Source of the DNA: an uncultured Bacteroidota bacterium
Lineage (GTDB): Bacteria > Bacteroidota > Bacteroidia > Flavobacteriales > Flavobacteriaceae
DNA length: 64,000 nucleotides
Assembly (NCBI GenBank): GCA_902535165.1
Contig: CACASE010000003.1
Span: 57,550 to 121,549, forward strand
Direction: 5' to 3'
The translations under genes were made by a program, and so were the position numbers. Shown piece after piece: positions 38,336 to 47,858 of this stretch; position 1 is the stretch's first letter, and each line of letters starts with the position of its first letter. The notes below the pieces were generated by a model. It ran no database searches. It saw only the letters and a program-made list of their open reading frames with translations, and was not told the DNA's origin.

Positions 38336-39582
38336 TGTCCTTTTGTTTTTAATAACCTTCTATCAACTCTCATACCAATAATCCACAAGACTTGATTCTT
38401 AGCATCAGTTAAAAGCCATTTATTTTGTTTTTCAAAAATCGATAATTTTTCATCTTTAAAAAACTTGCTCACCTTTTTTTTTCCATTCATTCCATAAGGA
38501 TAAAAAATGTCACCTTTTTTAAATTTCCTTATTTTCAACGGTGTTGAAACTTTATTGTGTATGCAAATCATATTTTTGGAAGGTTTTTTTGAAAAATTAC
38601 ATTTTTCCAATCTAATCTGAAATGGATGTTTATTTTTACCCAAAGTGAGGTTATATTCTTTAAAATCATTACAACTAATTTTTTTTATCAATATTTTATT
38701 TCTATCAGATAAAATTTCATGTGATTTTGAAGTGATTTTTTTACCGGTTTCTGCGATTAATATTTTTAAAATCTCAGAATTTTTAAAAAAACCGTACTTT
38801 CTAAAGGAAATAAATTCTATAGATTTTAAATTACAATTCTTCCAATTAGATTTTTTAGACTCAATTATTCCATCCTTTCTCTCTATAAAATATTCACTGT
38901 TAATGATTTCTAAATATTTATCAGTATTGACTTTTACTTTATTTGATTCATTTATTAGTCTAATAAAATTTGTTCTATAGCATGGATCAGCTAATTTGAT
39001 TTTAGGAATAATAATATTTCTTATTTTATTTCTTAAATATTTATTTTCAAAGTTTGATTTATCCTCTCTCCACGTTAATTTGTTTTTCTTTGCATAATTT
39101 ACAATATCATCCTTAGTAAATGATAATAGTGGTCTAACTATGGTATTGTTAATTTGTTTAATTCCTGTTAAAGGATTTAGCTTTTTACCTCTGTAAATAT
39201 TTATCAAAATTGTTTCGATATTGTCATCTAAATGATGAGCAGTCATAATGTGCTTATAATTGTATTTTATGCTTAAAAAAGTAAAAAAATCATATCTGAG
39301 TTCTCTTGCTTTTTTTTGAATAGATTTTGAATTTGATAGATCATATGATTTTGAGAAGAATTTTATTTTATTATTAGTGCAATATGTTTTTACAAACGAT
39401 TCATCTTGATCACTGTCTATGCCTCTAAGCATGTAATTAATATGAGCTATTGAAAAATTAATCCCTGATTTAAGCAAAAGATCACATAATACCATACTAT
39501 CAACCCCACCACTTACAGCTGCAATAACATTGTCATTTAAAGGAATGGTTTTTTTAATACTACTAACAAATTTTGAAAGCAT
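38314..39582 (-). CDS. tilS: tRNA(Ile)-lysidine synthase
   Basis: Adds lysine to C34 of the AUA-reading tRNA-Ile, an essential step. 422 residues. The PP-loop AAVSGGVDSMVL at about 22-33, AHINYMLRGIDSDQDE, TAHHLDDNIETILINIYRG and the C-terminal FKKGDIFYPYGMNGKKKVSKFF are diagnostic. The stop lies inside the start region of dsbD. It follows pabB by 12 nt, giving a pabB-tilS-dsbD run. Confidence 0.94.
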   Translation of the reverse strand: MLSKFVSSIKKTIPLNDNVIAAVSGGVDSMVLCDLLLKSGINFSIAHINYMLRGIDSDQDESFVKTYCTNNKIKFFSKSYDLSNSKSIQKKARELRYDFFTFLSIKYNYKHIMTAHHLDDNIETILINIYRGKKLNPLTGIKQINNTIVRPLLSFTKDDIVNYAKKNKLTWREDKSNFENKYLRNKIRNIIIPKIKLADPCYRTNFIRLINESNKVKVNTDKYLEIINSEYFIERKDGIIESKKSNWKNCNLKSIEFISFRKYGFFKNSEILKILIAETGKKITSKSHEILSDRNKILIKKISCNDFKEYNLTLGKNKHPFQIRLEKCNFSKKPSKNMICIHNKVSTPLKIRKFKKGDIFYPYGMNGKKKVSKFFKDEKLSIFEKQNKWLLTDAKNQVLWIIGMRVDRRLLKTKGQCLKISI

Positions 39583-39594
39583 ATTTCAAAGTTA

Positions 39595-40872
39595 CTATTT
39601 AAGTGATTGAATCATTGGTTCAGCCTTAACCAAACATTCTTCATATTCTTTTTCAGCAATAGATTTATGTGTAATTGCACTTCCTACATTGACAGTAAGC
39701 ATTTTATTACTACTGCTATATACAATGGATCTTATTACAACATTAAAGTCAAAGTCCATTTCCGGATTAATGTATCCAACTGAGCCACTATAAAGCCCTC
39801 TTTTCGTTGATTCAAATTCATCAATTATATTCATCGATTCTATCTTTGGAGCACCTGTCATACTCCCCATAGGAAAAGTTCCTTTTAATATTTCTGATAA
39901 CTTTAATTTTGAACTTACTTTCGCTTCAATTGTTGAAATTAACTGATGAACTCTTTTAAATGTTTTTAAAGTATTTAAACTCTTCACTTTTACTGAACCT
40001 TTTTTTGCAATTCTTGATAAATCGTTCCTAACTAAATCAACAATCATATGATTTTCAGATAATTCTTTTGGACTTGATAATAATTCATTAATATTTTTCT
40101 TGTCCTCCTCAGAACTATCCCCTCTTTTGGCAGTCCCTTTTATAGGTTGACTTATAATATCTTCCCCATTTTTACTCAAGAATCTTTCAGGCGATGATGA
40201 AATTAAAAATAAGTCATTTACCTTTAGGAAGCTGCTCATTGGAGACTTTGTGTAATTATTAAGTTTAACATAAGTATCATAAGGATTAATTTCATCATAT
40301 TCACTAAATAAGTCAAAACAAAAATTCATTTCGTAACAGTCACCTCTAAAAATTCTTTCTTTAATTTTGTTTACCTTATTTATGTATTCACTTTTAGAGT
40401 TTCTTAAATTTAGTTTTACAATACTTGAGTTTTCTGTTTTCTCTTTTTCAGATATTTCATTAAACTTTTTCCAATCATTATCTATTAAATCTTTTTCAAA
40501 TGATAATGCGGTCACAATTTTACCCTTAACAAACCATACAATTTCTGGTTGAAAAAAATATAAATTAGGCATATTTATAAAGTCAATGTTGTCATCATTT
40601 AAAACTTCAATTTCATTTCTTAGATCGTACGTCATATATCCAAAAAGCCAATCTTTTTTTAACTCAAAAAAATTATCAAGTTTTGTAAGAGAATTTTCAG
40701 ATGATTTTATGAAAGATTTAATGCCATATCCACATAATAAATCGTATTTATCAGAATTATTATTTGAATTTAATAGTATAAAATAATCTTGGTCCACTGA
40801 AAAATTTATTAATTTTTCAACAAATTTTTCCTTATTGCTTAATTTATATGATTTTGAGAATCTTTCCAACAT
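39595..40872 (-). CDS. pabB: Aminodeoxychorismate synthase component I
   Basis: Chorismate-using enzyme making 4-amino-4-deoxychorismate for folate. 425 residues. SSPERFL, SQPIKGTAKRG (the Lys in PIKGT marks PabB against TrpE, which has Ala there), IVDLVRNDLSRI and GSMTGAPKIESMNIIDEFE are visible. No pabA or trp genes lie nearby. It is the first gene of a run with tilS and dsbD and diverges from the M20 peptidase gene. Confidence 0.92.
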   Translation of the reverse strand: MLERFSKSYKLSNKEKFVEKLINFSVDQDYFILLNSNNNSDKYDLLCGYGIKSFIKSSENSLTKLDNFFELKKDWLFGYMTYDLRNEIEVLNDDNIDFINMPNLYFFQPEIVWFVKGKIVTALSFEKDLIDNDWKKFNEISEKEKTENSSIVKLNLRNSKSEYINKVNKIKERIFRGDCYEMNFCFDLFSEYDEINPYDTYVKLNNYTKSPMSSFLKVNDLFLISSSPERFLSKNGEDIISQPIKGTAKRGDSSEEDKKNINELLSSPKELSENHMIVDLVRNDLSRIAKKGSVKVKSLNTLKTFKRVHQLISTIEAKVSSKLKLSEILKGTFPMGSMTGAPKIESMNIIDEFESTKRGLYSGSVGYINPEMDFDFNVVIRSIVYSSSNKMLTVNVGSAITHKSIAEKEYEECLVKAEPMIQSLK

Positions 40873-40904
40873 TTAAATTTACTTATAATTCGTTTTATAT
40901 ATGG

Positions 40905-40912
40905 TATATTTG
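40905..40912 (+). promoter_or_regulatory. -7 promoter element, TATATTTG, of the M20 deacylase gene
   Basis: Exact TAnnTTTG, 13 nt before the ATG, so this message probably has a leader of only a few bases. Confidence 0.5.
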
Positions 40913-40925
40913 AAGAAAACGAGTC

Positions 40926-41993
40926 ATGAAATATGCTTATGAAGCTGAAAGTTTGTTAAAAAAACTCATTTCTATAAAATCATTTTCATTTTATGAAGAT
41001 AAAACAGCTGATTATATAGAAAAATGGCTTTGTGAAAAGAATATAGATACATTTAGGTCTGTAAATAATATATATGCAATCAATAAGCATTATAACAAAA
41101 ATAAACCATCCATTTTATTGAATTCTCATCATGATACTGTTGAACCCAACTCAGGATATACTATTGATCCTTTTAAGCCAATAGTTAAAGATGAAAAGCT
41201 ATATGGCTTAGGAAGTAATGATGCAGGTATTTCACTATGTTGTTTAATTATGGTTTTTGTTCATTTTTATGATAAAGATGATTTAAACTTTAATTTAATT
41301 CTGTTAGCATCTGCTGAGGAAGAAAAATCTGGAAATAATGGAATCAAGAGTGTAATACCAAAACTACCTAAAATTGATTTAGCAATTATTGGAGAGCCTA
41401 CAAAAATGGATGTAGCAATCGCTGAAAAAGGATTAATAGTTTTTGATTTAATCGTAACGGGAAAATCATCTCATGCTGCACATCATAATGATGAAAACCC
41501 TATATATAAAGCTTCAAAAATTGTAGAACAAATTTCTAAAATTAAATTTCCTAAAAAATCAAAAACTCTTGGTGATGTAAAGCTAACTGTAACACAAATA
41601 AATGCAGGTGTTCAGCATAATGTTGTGCCATCTGAAGTGAATATTGTTTTAGATGCTAGAATTAATGATATGTATTCAAACAATGAAGTTTTTAGTCATC
41701 TAAAAAATCAACTTGATTGTGATGTTATCCCTAGAAATTTAGATCTAAATCCATCATCCATCCCTGAAAATCATCATATAATTAAGGCAGCGGATAATTT
41801 AGGTTTTAAAAAATATGGATCCCCAACTTTATCTGATCAAGCTAAAATTAATATTAAATCTATAAAACTAGGTCCTGGAGATTCTTTAAGATCTCATACA
41901 GCTGATGAGTTTATCTATTTAAGTGAAATTAATGATGGAATAAATAAATATATCTCTTTATTAAATGAGTATGATACAATTACAAGTAAATAA
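40926..41993 (+). CDS. M20 family deacylase, ArgE-like
   Basis: Zinc aminoacylase of the ArgE/DapE group, 355 residues. Metal ligands and catalytic acids are seen in LLNSHHDTVEP, LGSNDAGISL, ASAEEEKSG and IIGEPTKMD; GKSSHAAHHNDENP is the lid-domain motif. It most resembles the Bacteroidetes enzymes that remove acetyl or succinyl from ornithine in arginine synthesis, but no arg genes flank it, so the substrate is uncertain. It converges on lpd with an 18 nt gap and no hairpin. Confidence 0.85.
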   Translation: MKYAYEAESLLKKLISIKSFSFYEDKTADYIEKWLCEKNIDTFRSVNNIYAINKHYNKNKPSILLNSHHDTVEPNSGYTIDPFKPIVKDEKLYGLGSNDAGISLCCLIMVFVHFYDKDDLNFNLILLASAEEEKSGNNGIKSVIPKLPKIDLAIIGEPTKMDVAIAEKGLIVFDLIVTGKSSHAAHHNDENPIYKASKIVEQISKIKFPKKSKTLGDVKLTVTQINAGVQHNVVPSEVNIVLDARINDMYSNNEVFSHLKNQLDCDVIPRNLDLNPSSIPENHHIIKAADNLGFKKYGSPTLSDQAKINIKSIKLGPGDSLRSHTADEFIYLSEINDGINKYISLLNEYDTITSK

Positions 41994-42011
41994 TAAGGGA
42001 TATTTATAAAT

Positions 42012-43412
42012 TTAGATATGTAAAGGTCTGTTATCTAGAGCTGATAATGCGGCTTCTTTCATTGCTTCAGAATATGTAGGGTGCGGATGACTCATTATAG
42101 AGATGTCTTCACATGAAGCTCTAAACTCCATAGCGGTAACTCCCTCAACAATTAAGTCAGCTGCTCTTGCACCTATTATGTGAACTCCAAGAATTTCATC
42201 GGATTTCTTATCAGCTATAATTTTAACAAAGCCATCTAAATCAGAGCTTGCTCTTGATCTTCCAAGGGCTCTCATTGGAAATTTTCCAACTTTGTAATTT
42301 ACTTCCTCTTTATTTAGTTGTTGTTCTGTTTTTCCTACAGATGAAACTTCTGGCCATGTATAGATCACATTTGGAATTAAATTATAATCTATGTGTGGTT
42401 TCTGGCCTTTTAAAATTTCAGCAACAGCAATCCCCTCTTCCTCAGCTTTATGTGCTAACATTGGCCCATTCACAACATCTCCGATTGCATAAATATTTTC
42501 TGCAGAAGTTTTAAAATGTTTATCTATAATAATTTTTCCAGATTTTTCAGTTTCTACATTAACATTTTCAAGACCAAGTCCTTCAGTGTATGGTTTTCTC
42601 CCAACAGAAACTAAACAATAATCAGAGTCAAAATTTACAATATCTCCATTTTTATTCTTTGCTTTAATATTTACTGAATCTCCACTTCTTTTAACTTCAT
42701 AAACTTCGTGGGAAAGGAAAAAATTAATTTTTTGTTTTTTAAGGACCTTTAATAATTCTTTAGAAATATCTTGATCCATAAAAGGAGTAATTTTATCTGC
42801 ATATTCGATGACAGAAACCTCTGATCCCAATCTTTTATAAACTTGTCCAAGCTCTAATCCAATTACGCCTCCTCCAATAATCACCAAATGTTTTGGAACT
42901 TCCTTTAAGGACAAAGCTTCTGTTGATGTGATGATTCTTTCTTTATCTAATTCTACAAATGGAAGCGAAGTTGGTTTTGATCCTGTTGCAATAATACATT
43001 TATCAAATTTGAGTTTTTCCTTTCCGTCAATATTAATTGAATTATTATCAATAAAGGTAGCTTTACCATAAAAAACTGATATTTTATTTTTATCCATTAA
43101 ATAATCAATTCCTTTAACAGTTTGATTTACAACACTGTTTTTTCGTTCTATCATTTTAGAAAAGTTTAGCTTAATCTCTCCATCTATTTCAATTCCATGA
43201 TTCATGACATTTTTTAATACGTCATCATAGTGATGGGAGGAATCGAGCAAGGATTTAGAAGGAATACATCCAACATTTAAGCATGTACCACCTAAAGAAT
43301 TGTATTTTTCAATAATAGCAGTTTTAAAACCTAATTGAGCTAATCTAATAGCACATACATATCCTCCCGGTCCAGAACCAATTACAACAACATCAAATTT
43401 ATTTTTTGACAT
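42012..43412 (-). CDS. lpdA: Dihydrolipoyl dehydrogenase (E3)
   Basis: FAD disulfide reductase shared by 2-oxoacid dehydrogenase complexes, and so a partner of the E1 fusion at the start of the window. 466 residues. FDVVVIGSGPGGYVCAIR, the redox-active GGTCLNVGCIPSKSLL, IIGGGVIGLELGQVY, YAIGDVVNGPMLAHKA and the C-terminal HPHPTYSEAMKEA are intact. The track starts at a TTG (43427), but a TATTTTTG element lies at 43417-43424, within that extension; the ATG at 43412, 4 nt after it, is the true start. Confidence 0.95.
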   Translation of the reverse strand: MSKNKFDVVVIGSGPGGYVCAIRLAQLGFKTAIIEKYNSLGGTCLNVGCIPSKSLLDSSHHYDDVLKNVMNHGIEIDGEIKLNFSKMIERKNSVVNQTVKGIDYLMDKNKISVFYGKATFIDNNSINIDGKEKLKFDKCIIATGSKPTSLPFVELDKERIITSTEALSLKEVPKHLVIIGGGVIGLELGQVYKRLGSEVSVIEYADKITPFMDQDISKELLKVLKKQKINFFLSHEVYEVKRSGDSVNIKAKNKNGDIVNFDSDYCLVSVGRKPYTEGLGLENVNVETEKSGKIIIDKHFKTSAENIYAIGDVVNGPMLAHKAEEEGIAVAEILKGQKPHIDYNLIPNVIYTWPEVSSVGKTEQQLNKEEVNYKVGKFPMRALGRSRASSDLDGFVKIIADKKSDEILGVHIIGARAADLIVEGVTAMEFRASCEDISIMSHPHPTYSEAMKEAALSALDNRPLHI

Positions 43413-43416
43413 ATTA

Positions 43417-43424
43417 CAAAAATA
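43417..43424 (-). promoter_or_regulatory. -7 promoter element, TATTTTTG, of lpdA
   Basis: Exact TAnnTTTG 4 nt before the ATG at 43412 on the minus strand; it excludes the longer ORF start. Confidence 0.55.
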
Positions 43425-43493
43425 CAAATGTTCGAATTATTATTTAATCCTTTATTACTTTATTTTAAGATGAAAATTCACCATTTTTATAAA

Positions 43494-43501
43494 TATATTT
43501 G
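43494..43501 (+). promoter_or_regulatory. -7 promoter element, TATATTTG, of nhaC
   Basis: Exact TAnnTTTG 9 nt before the nhaC ATG. Confidence 0.5.
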
Positions 43502-43510
43502 TAAAAAACA

Positions 43511-44965
43511 ATGGGGAAAGGTAAAAGCTCAATCAATCAAAATAAAAATATTAGTCTTTTTGATTCTCTCACGCCTATTGTTATTTTAGTACTATTACTT
43601 TACATTAACGTAAATATTTATGGAGATTCATCTATAGACGGATCAAATCAATTTATTTTATTAATAGGAGCTGCCCTAGCTTACTTAGTTGGGTTTAAAA
43701 ACAATGTATCTGCTGAAATGATTTTTGAAAATGTATCAAAAAACATTAAATCCATTAGCTCACCAATTATAATATTACTACTTGTTGGTGCACTTTCTGG
43801 AACTTGGTTAATTAGTGGCATAATACCTTCAATGATATATTATGGGTTTAATATAATTAATGCATCATTCTTTCTTCCATCATGCGTAATTATAAGTGCC
43901 ATTGTTGCTTTAGCTACAGGAAGTAGTTGGTCTACCTCAGCTACAATTGGGATTGCACTAATTGGAATTGGAAAAGCATTGGGTTTTGATATTGGTATCG
44001 TTGCTGGTGCAGTGATATCCGGAGCTTATTTTGGTGATAAAATGTCACCATTGAGTGATACTACAAATCTTGCAGCGGCAGTTTCAGGCTCTGATCTTTT
44101 TGAACATATTAAATATATGACAATAACGACTGTCCCTACTATATGTGTTGCTCTTATTTTTTTTGTTATTTATAATTTAATCAATCTCCCAAACGAAAAC
44201 CTTAGTAATGTTGATTACATTGAATCAATTAATGATTATTTCTATATATCTCCTCTTTTATTTATAGTTCCATTAATTGTAATTTTTATGATTTATAAAA
44301 AAATTAATCCTATCGTCTCTCTTTTTGTTGGAACTATTTTAGCAGCTGTCTTTAGTTTAATTTTTCAATCAGAGCTTATATCAAATATAATTTTACAAAA
44401 CTCATCTTCTGATGTTTCTAGTTATAACATTGTAATGGATTCAATTATTGCAAAAACAACCATTCAAACTAATAGTGTTTTCCTTGATGAACTTCTAACG
44501 TCTGGTGGAATGTCAGGAATGTTAAATACTATTTGGCTAGTTATATGCGCAATGATATTTGGTGGTGTAATGGAAGCAATTGGTGCATTAAGATCAATAA
44601 GTTTAGCTCTTTTGAGTATTGCAAAATCTACAATAAACTTATTTGCAAGTACGATATTGAGTTGTATTACTGTTAATATTACAGCCTCAGATCAATATTT
44701 GTCAATTGTAATCCCAGGTAAAATGTTTTCTGATTCATACAATGACAGGAAACTATCTAGTCTAAATCTAAGCAGAACAATTGAAGACAGTGGAACTGTA
44801 ACATCAGTTTTAATTCCTTGGAATACATGTGGAGCTTATCAAGCAAGTGTTTTAAATGTGAACGTACATGATTACTTTGTGTATGCAATTTTTAACTGGC
44901 TTAGTCCAATCACAACCTTGATTGTAGCTTCCTTAAATTATAAGATAAAACGAATTGTAAATTGA
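43511..44965 (+). CDS. nhaC: NhaC-family Na+/H+ antiporter
   Basis: Polytopic inner-membrane antiporter, 484 residues with about eleven hydrophobic segments. ATGSSWSTSATIGIAL and SGAYFGDKMSPLSDTTNLAA are the characteristic transport motifs of the NhaC group, and ITASDQYLSIVIPGKMF and EDSGTVTSVLIPWNTCGAYQ the second repeat. Sodium export suits a marine host. The stop overlaps the TTG start of ftsK, so it may head the ftsK operon. Confidence 0.92.
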   Translation: MGKGKSSINQNKNISLFDSLTPIVILVLLLYINVNIYGDSSIDGSNQFILLIGAALAYLVGFKNNVSAEMIFENVSKNIKSISSPIIILLLVGALSGTWLISGIIPSMIYYGFNIINASFFLPSCVIISAIVALATGSSWSTSATIGIALIGIGKALGFDIGIVAGAVISGAYFGDKMSPLSDTTNLAAAVSGSDLFEHIKYMTITTVPTICVALIFFVIYNLINLPNENLSNVDYIESINDYFYISPLLFIVPLIVIFMIYKKINPIVSLFVGTILAAVFSLIFQSELISNIILQNSSSDVSSYNIVMDSIIAKTTIQTNSVFLDELLTSGGMSGMLNTIWLVICAMIFGGVMEAIGALRSISLALLSIAKSTINLFASTILSCITVNITASDQYLSIVIPGKMFSDSYNDRKLSSLNLSRTIEDSGTVTSVLIPWNTCGAYQASVLNVNVHDYFVYAIFNWLSPITTLIVASLNYKIKRIVN

Positions 44966-47280
44966 AAAATGAAAATAACATAAAATATGTATCAGGTGTT
45001 TTTTTAACGCTCCTATCTATAATTATTTTCATTTCCATGTTGTCTTTTTTCTTTTCTTGGAGTTCAGATCAGTCTGAAATTGAAACAATTTTTGACAGCT
45101 CATCAGAAATTAAGAATATTGGTAAAAAATTTGGCTTACTGATCTCTTATTTCCTGATATACAAGGGGTTTGGATTAGGTGCAATTCTTATACCCTCACT
45201 ATTGTTTTTAATTGGGATCTCTTTGACATTTAACAGTGGTTTAGATAAAATATTAAGTAGGAGTATTTTTCTTCTACTGTGTATGATCTGGATATCTCTA
45301 TTTTTATCATATATTTTCAGTAACAATATCTATGGAGGAATTTTTGGATATGAGATCAAATCAATAATTATTGAATTTATGGGAGATTTAGGTTTTATCT
45401 CTATCCTGGTGTTTGGTTTTATTTCTTTTTTAATTATTAAGTTTAAAATTACTCCAGTATTTCTGCTAAGTCTTATAAAATCTTCAATTAAAAATTATAA
45501 TAATTCAAGGATATCTGATGAAATTAAGGAGAATTTAGATGAAGAAATTAATCAAAATGCAGATGTTAATGAAGAGCTTAATGATGTTCAACCAACAATT
45601 CAAAATTTTTCTAAGATTGATCAAATTAATAAAAAACCAATTAATTTAAATAATGATGATAAGACAGATGAACTCGATAGTGATAGTGATGATTTAATTG
45701 ATGAAATTGCAATTGATATTGAAAAAATTAAGGATGAAGAAACTGTAGATAACAGCTCTGTAGATTTATTAAAGAAGTTTGGTGAATTTGATCATACATT
45801 GGATTTAAAATCTTTTAAACAGCCAGAAATAAAATTATTAAACGAACATGATAAAGATGGCTCTATCACTATAAACCAGGAGGAATTAGAAGAAAATAAA
45901 GAGAAGATAATAGACACTTTAAGAAATTATAAAATTGGAATTGAAAAAATTAAAGCTACAATTGGGCCAACCGTAACGCTTTATGAAATTATTCCTGAAG
46001 CTGGTGTTAGAATTTCTAAAATTAAAAGTTTAGAAGATGATATTGCTTTGTCACTATCTGCACTAGGAATAAGAATTATTGCTCCAATACCTGGAAAAGG
46101 AACAATTGGTATAGAAGTGCCCAATAAAAACAGAAAGATAGTTTCGATGAAGTCCTTGATTAGCTCTAAAAAATATCAAGATGCTGAAATGGAATTACCT
46201 CTTGCATTGGGGAAAACAATAAGTAATGAGACCTTAGTTGTTGATTTAACAAAAATGCCTCATTTATTAGTTGCTGGAGCAACAGGACAAGGTAAATCTG
46301 TTGGTATTAATGCAATAATAACATCAATTCTATATAAAAAACATCCAGCAGAAGTAAAGTTTATTTTGGTTGATCCTAAAAAAGTCGAACTTACTTTGTT
46401 TAATAAAATTGAGAGACATTATTTAGCTAAACTTCCAGATTCAGATGAATCTATAATTACCGATACCAAAAAAGTTGTAAAAACCTTAAAATCTCTTTGT
46501 ATTGAAATGGAAAAAAGATACGAGCTTCTTAAAGATGGTATGTGTCGAAATATCAAAGAATATAATTTGAAGTTTAAGAAAAGAAAATTAAATCCAAAAG
46601 ATGGTCATAAGTTTCTGCCTTATTTAGTTTTAGTTGTTGATGAATTTGCTGACATAATTATGACGGCTGGAAAGGAGGTAGAAAACCCTATTGGGAGACT
46701 AGCACAGCTAGCTAGAGCGGTTGGTATTCATTTAATAATTGCAACTCAAAGACCATCAGTTAATGTTATTACAGGACTAATTAAGGCAAATTTTCCTGCT
46801 AGAATTGCTTTTAAAGTAACAGCAAAAGTTGATTCCAGAACAATTTTAGATTCAGGTGGAGCGGATCAATTGATCGGAAATGGAGATATGCTTTTCACAC
46901 AGGGAAATGATTTAATAAGACTTCAGTGTGGATTTATTGATACTGATGAAATTGAAAAAATAACTGATATTATTGGTTCTCAAAGAGGATATTTAGAGGC
47001 GTATCTTCTTCCTGAATGCGAGGAAGATTCAATTTCTAGTCTGGAAGACAATGTTGAAGATAGAGACCCATTATTTAAGGATGCTGCTGAAATAGTTGTC
47101 ATTGCGCAGCAAGGATCAGCTTCATTATTACAAAGAAAAATGAAATTAGGCTATAATAGAGCTGGCAGAATTATTGATCAGCTTGAAGCAGCAGGTATTG
47201 TTGGTCCTTTTGAGGGTAGTAAAGCTCGTGATGTTTTAGTTAAAGACTTAGTTGATTTAAAAGATTTACTTGAAAATTGA
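44962..47280 (+). CDS. ftsK: DNA translocase FtsK
   Basis: Septum-located motor that clears chromosome dimers and terminus DNA at division. 772 residues. Four N-terminal membrane segments (about 10-165) are followed by an acidic Asp/Glu/Asn-rich linker (about 170-290), the alpha/beta motor with Walker A GATGQGKSVGIN and VVDEFADIIM, and the winged-helix gamma domain (KDAAEIVVIAQQGSASLLQRKMKLGYNRAGRI) that reads KOPS-like sequences. The start is TTG, overlapping nhaC. The LolA-like gene starts within its last codon. Confidence 0.94.
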   Translation: MKNENNIKYVSGVFLTLLSIIIFISMLSFFFSWSSDQSEIETIFDSSSEIKNIGKKFGLLISYFLIYKGFGLGAILIPSLLFLIGISLTFNSGLDKILSRSIFLLLCMIWISLFLSYIFSNNIYGGIFGYEIKSIIIEFMGDLGFISILVFGFISFLIIKFKITPVFLLSLIKSSIKNYNNSRISDEIKENLDEEINQNADVNEELNDVQPTIQNFSKIDQINKKPINLNNDDKTDELDSDSDDLIDEIAIDIEKIKDEETVDNSSVDLLKKFGEFDHTLDLKSFKQPEIKLLNEHDKDGSITINQEELEENKEKIIDTLRNYKIGIEKIKATIGPTVTLYEIIPEAGVRISKIKSLEDDIALSLSALGIRIIAPIPGKGTIGIEVPNKNRKIVSMKSLISSKKYQDAEMELPLALGKTISNETLVVDLTKMPHLLVAGATGQGKSVGINAIITSILYKKHPAEVKFILVDPKKVELTLFNKIERHYLAKLPDSDESIITDTKKVVKTLKSLCIEMEKRYELLKDGMCRNIKEYNLKFKKRKLNPKDGHKFLPYLVLVVDEFADIIMTAGKEVENPIGRLAQLARAVGIHLIIATQRPSVNVITGLIKANFPARIAFKVTAKVDSRTILDSGGADQLIGNGDMLFTQGNDLIRLQCGFIDTDEIEKITDIIGSQRGYLEAYLLPECEEDSISSLEDNVEDRDPLFKDAAEIVVIAQQGSASLLQRKMKLGYNRAGRIIDQLEAAGIVGPFEGSKARDVLVKDLVDLKDLLEN

Positions 47281-47858
47281 TACAAAATATTTTAATATTT
47301 ATTATTAGTAGCAATGTCTATTTAGCACAAGATTTTATCGATAGATTCATATATCATTACATTAGTTTAGATACTTATTCATTAGAATTTGATTATGTAA
47401 CAAAAAATCAAGGTGAAATTGTTTATAGTCAGAAAGGATCCTTATTTTTTTCGAAAAGTAAATATAGAATTGTACTTACTGATTTGACATTTCTTTATGA
47501 CGGAGAAAATCATTACACAATAGTTCCTGAAAACAAAGAAATAAACGTATCAAATGAAAATGAGATAGCAAATTATATACTTCCATCAAAAATTGCTTAT
47601 ACAATTTCAAAAATTAAAGATAAAATTAAAATTAAAAAGAATAATTTATTTGAAATTTCATATGAGGATGAGTCAGAAAATAATTATTCAATTGTAATAA
47701 AAAATGATTATTCAATTTTAAGAATTGATCAGTACCTAGCTAATGGATACATTAACTCAATCGTTTTCAATAAAACAGTTTTTAATAAAAGAATTGATGA
47801 TAATTTATTTTATTTTAATGAGAAAAAGTATAAAACTTATTATCTAAATAAATTATGA
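47277..47858 (+). CDS. LolA-like outer-membrane lipoprotein carrier
   Basis: Periplasmic protein of 193 residues; an N-terminal hydrophobic signal (IQNILIFIISSNVYLAQ) is followed by a LolA-fold-like beta pattern: LEFDYVTKNQGEIVYSQKGSLFFSKSKYRIVL and LYDGENHYTIVPENKEI. It would carry lipoproteins from the inner to the outer membrane. TTG start overlapping the ftsK stop; overlaps the next permease gene by 4 nt. The ftsK, LolA-like, LptG-like, ribBA order is one I associate with flavobacteria, which supports the call. Confidence 0.82.
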   Translation: MIQNILIFIISSNVYLAQDFIDRFIYHYISLDTYSLEFDYVTKNQGEIVYSQKGSLFFSKSKYRIVLTDLTFLYDGENHYTIVPENKEINVSNENEIANYILPSKIAYTISKIKDKIKIKKNNLFEISYEDESENNYSIVIKNDYSILRIDQYLANGYINSIVFNKTVFNKRIDDNLFYFNEKKYKTYYLNKL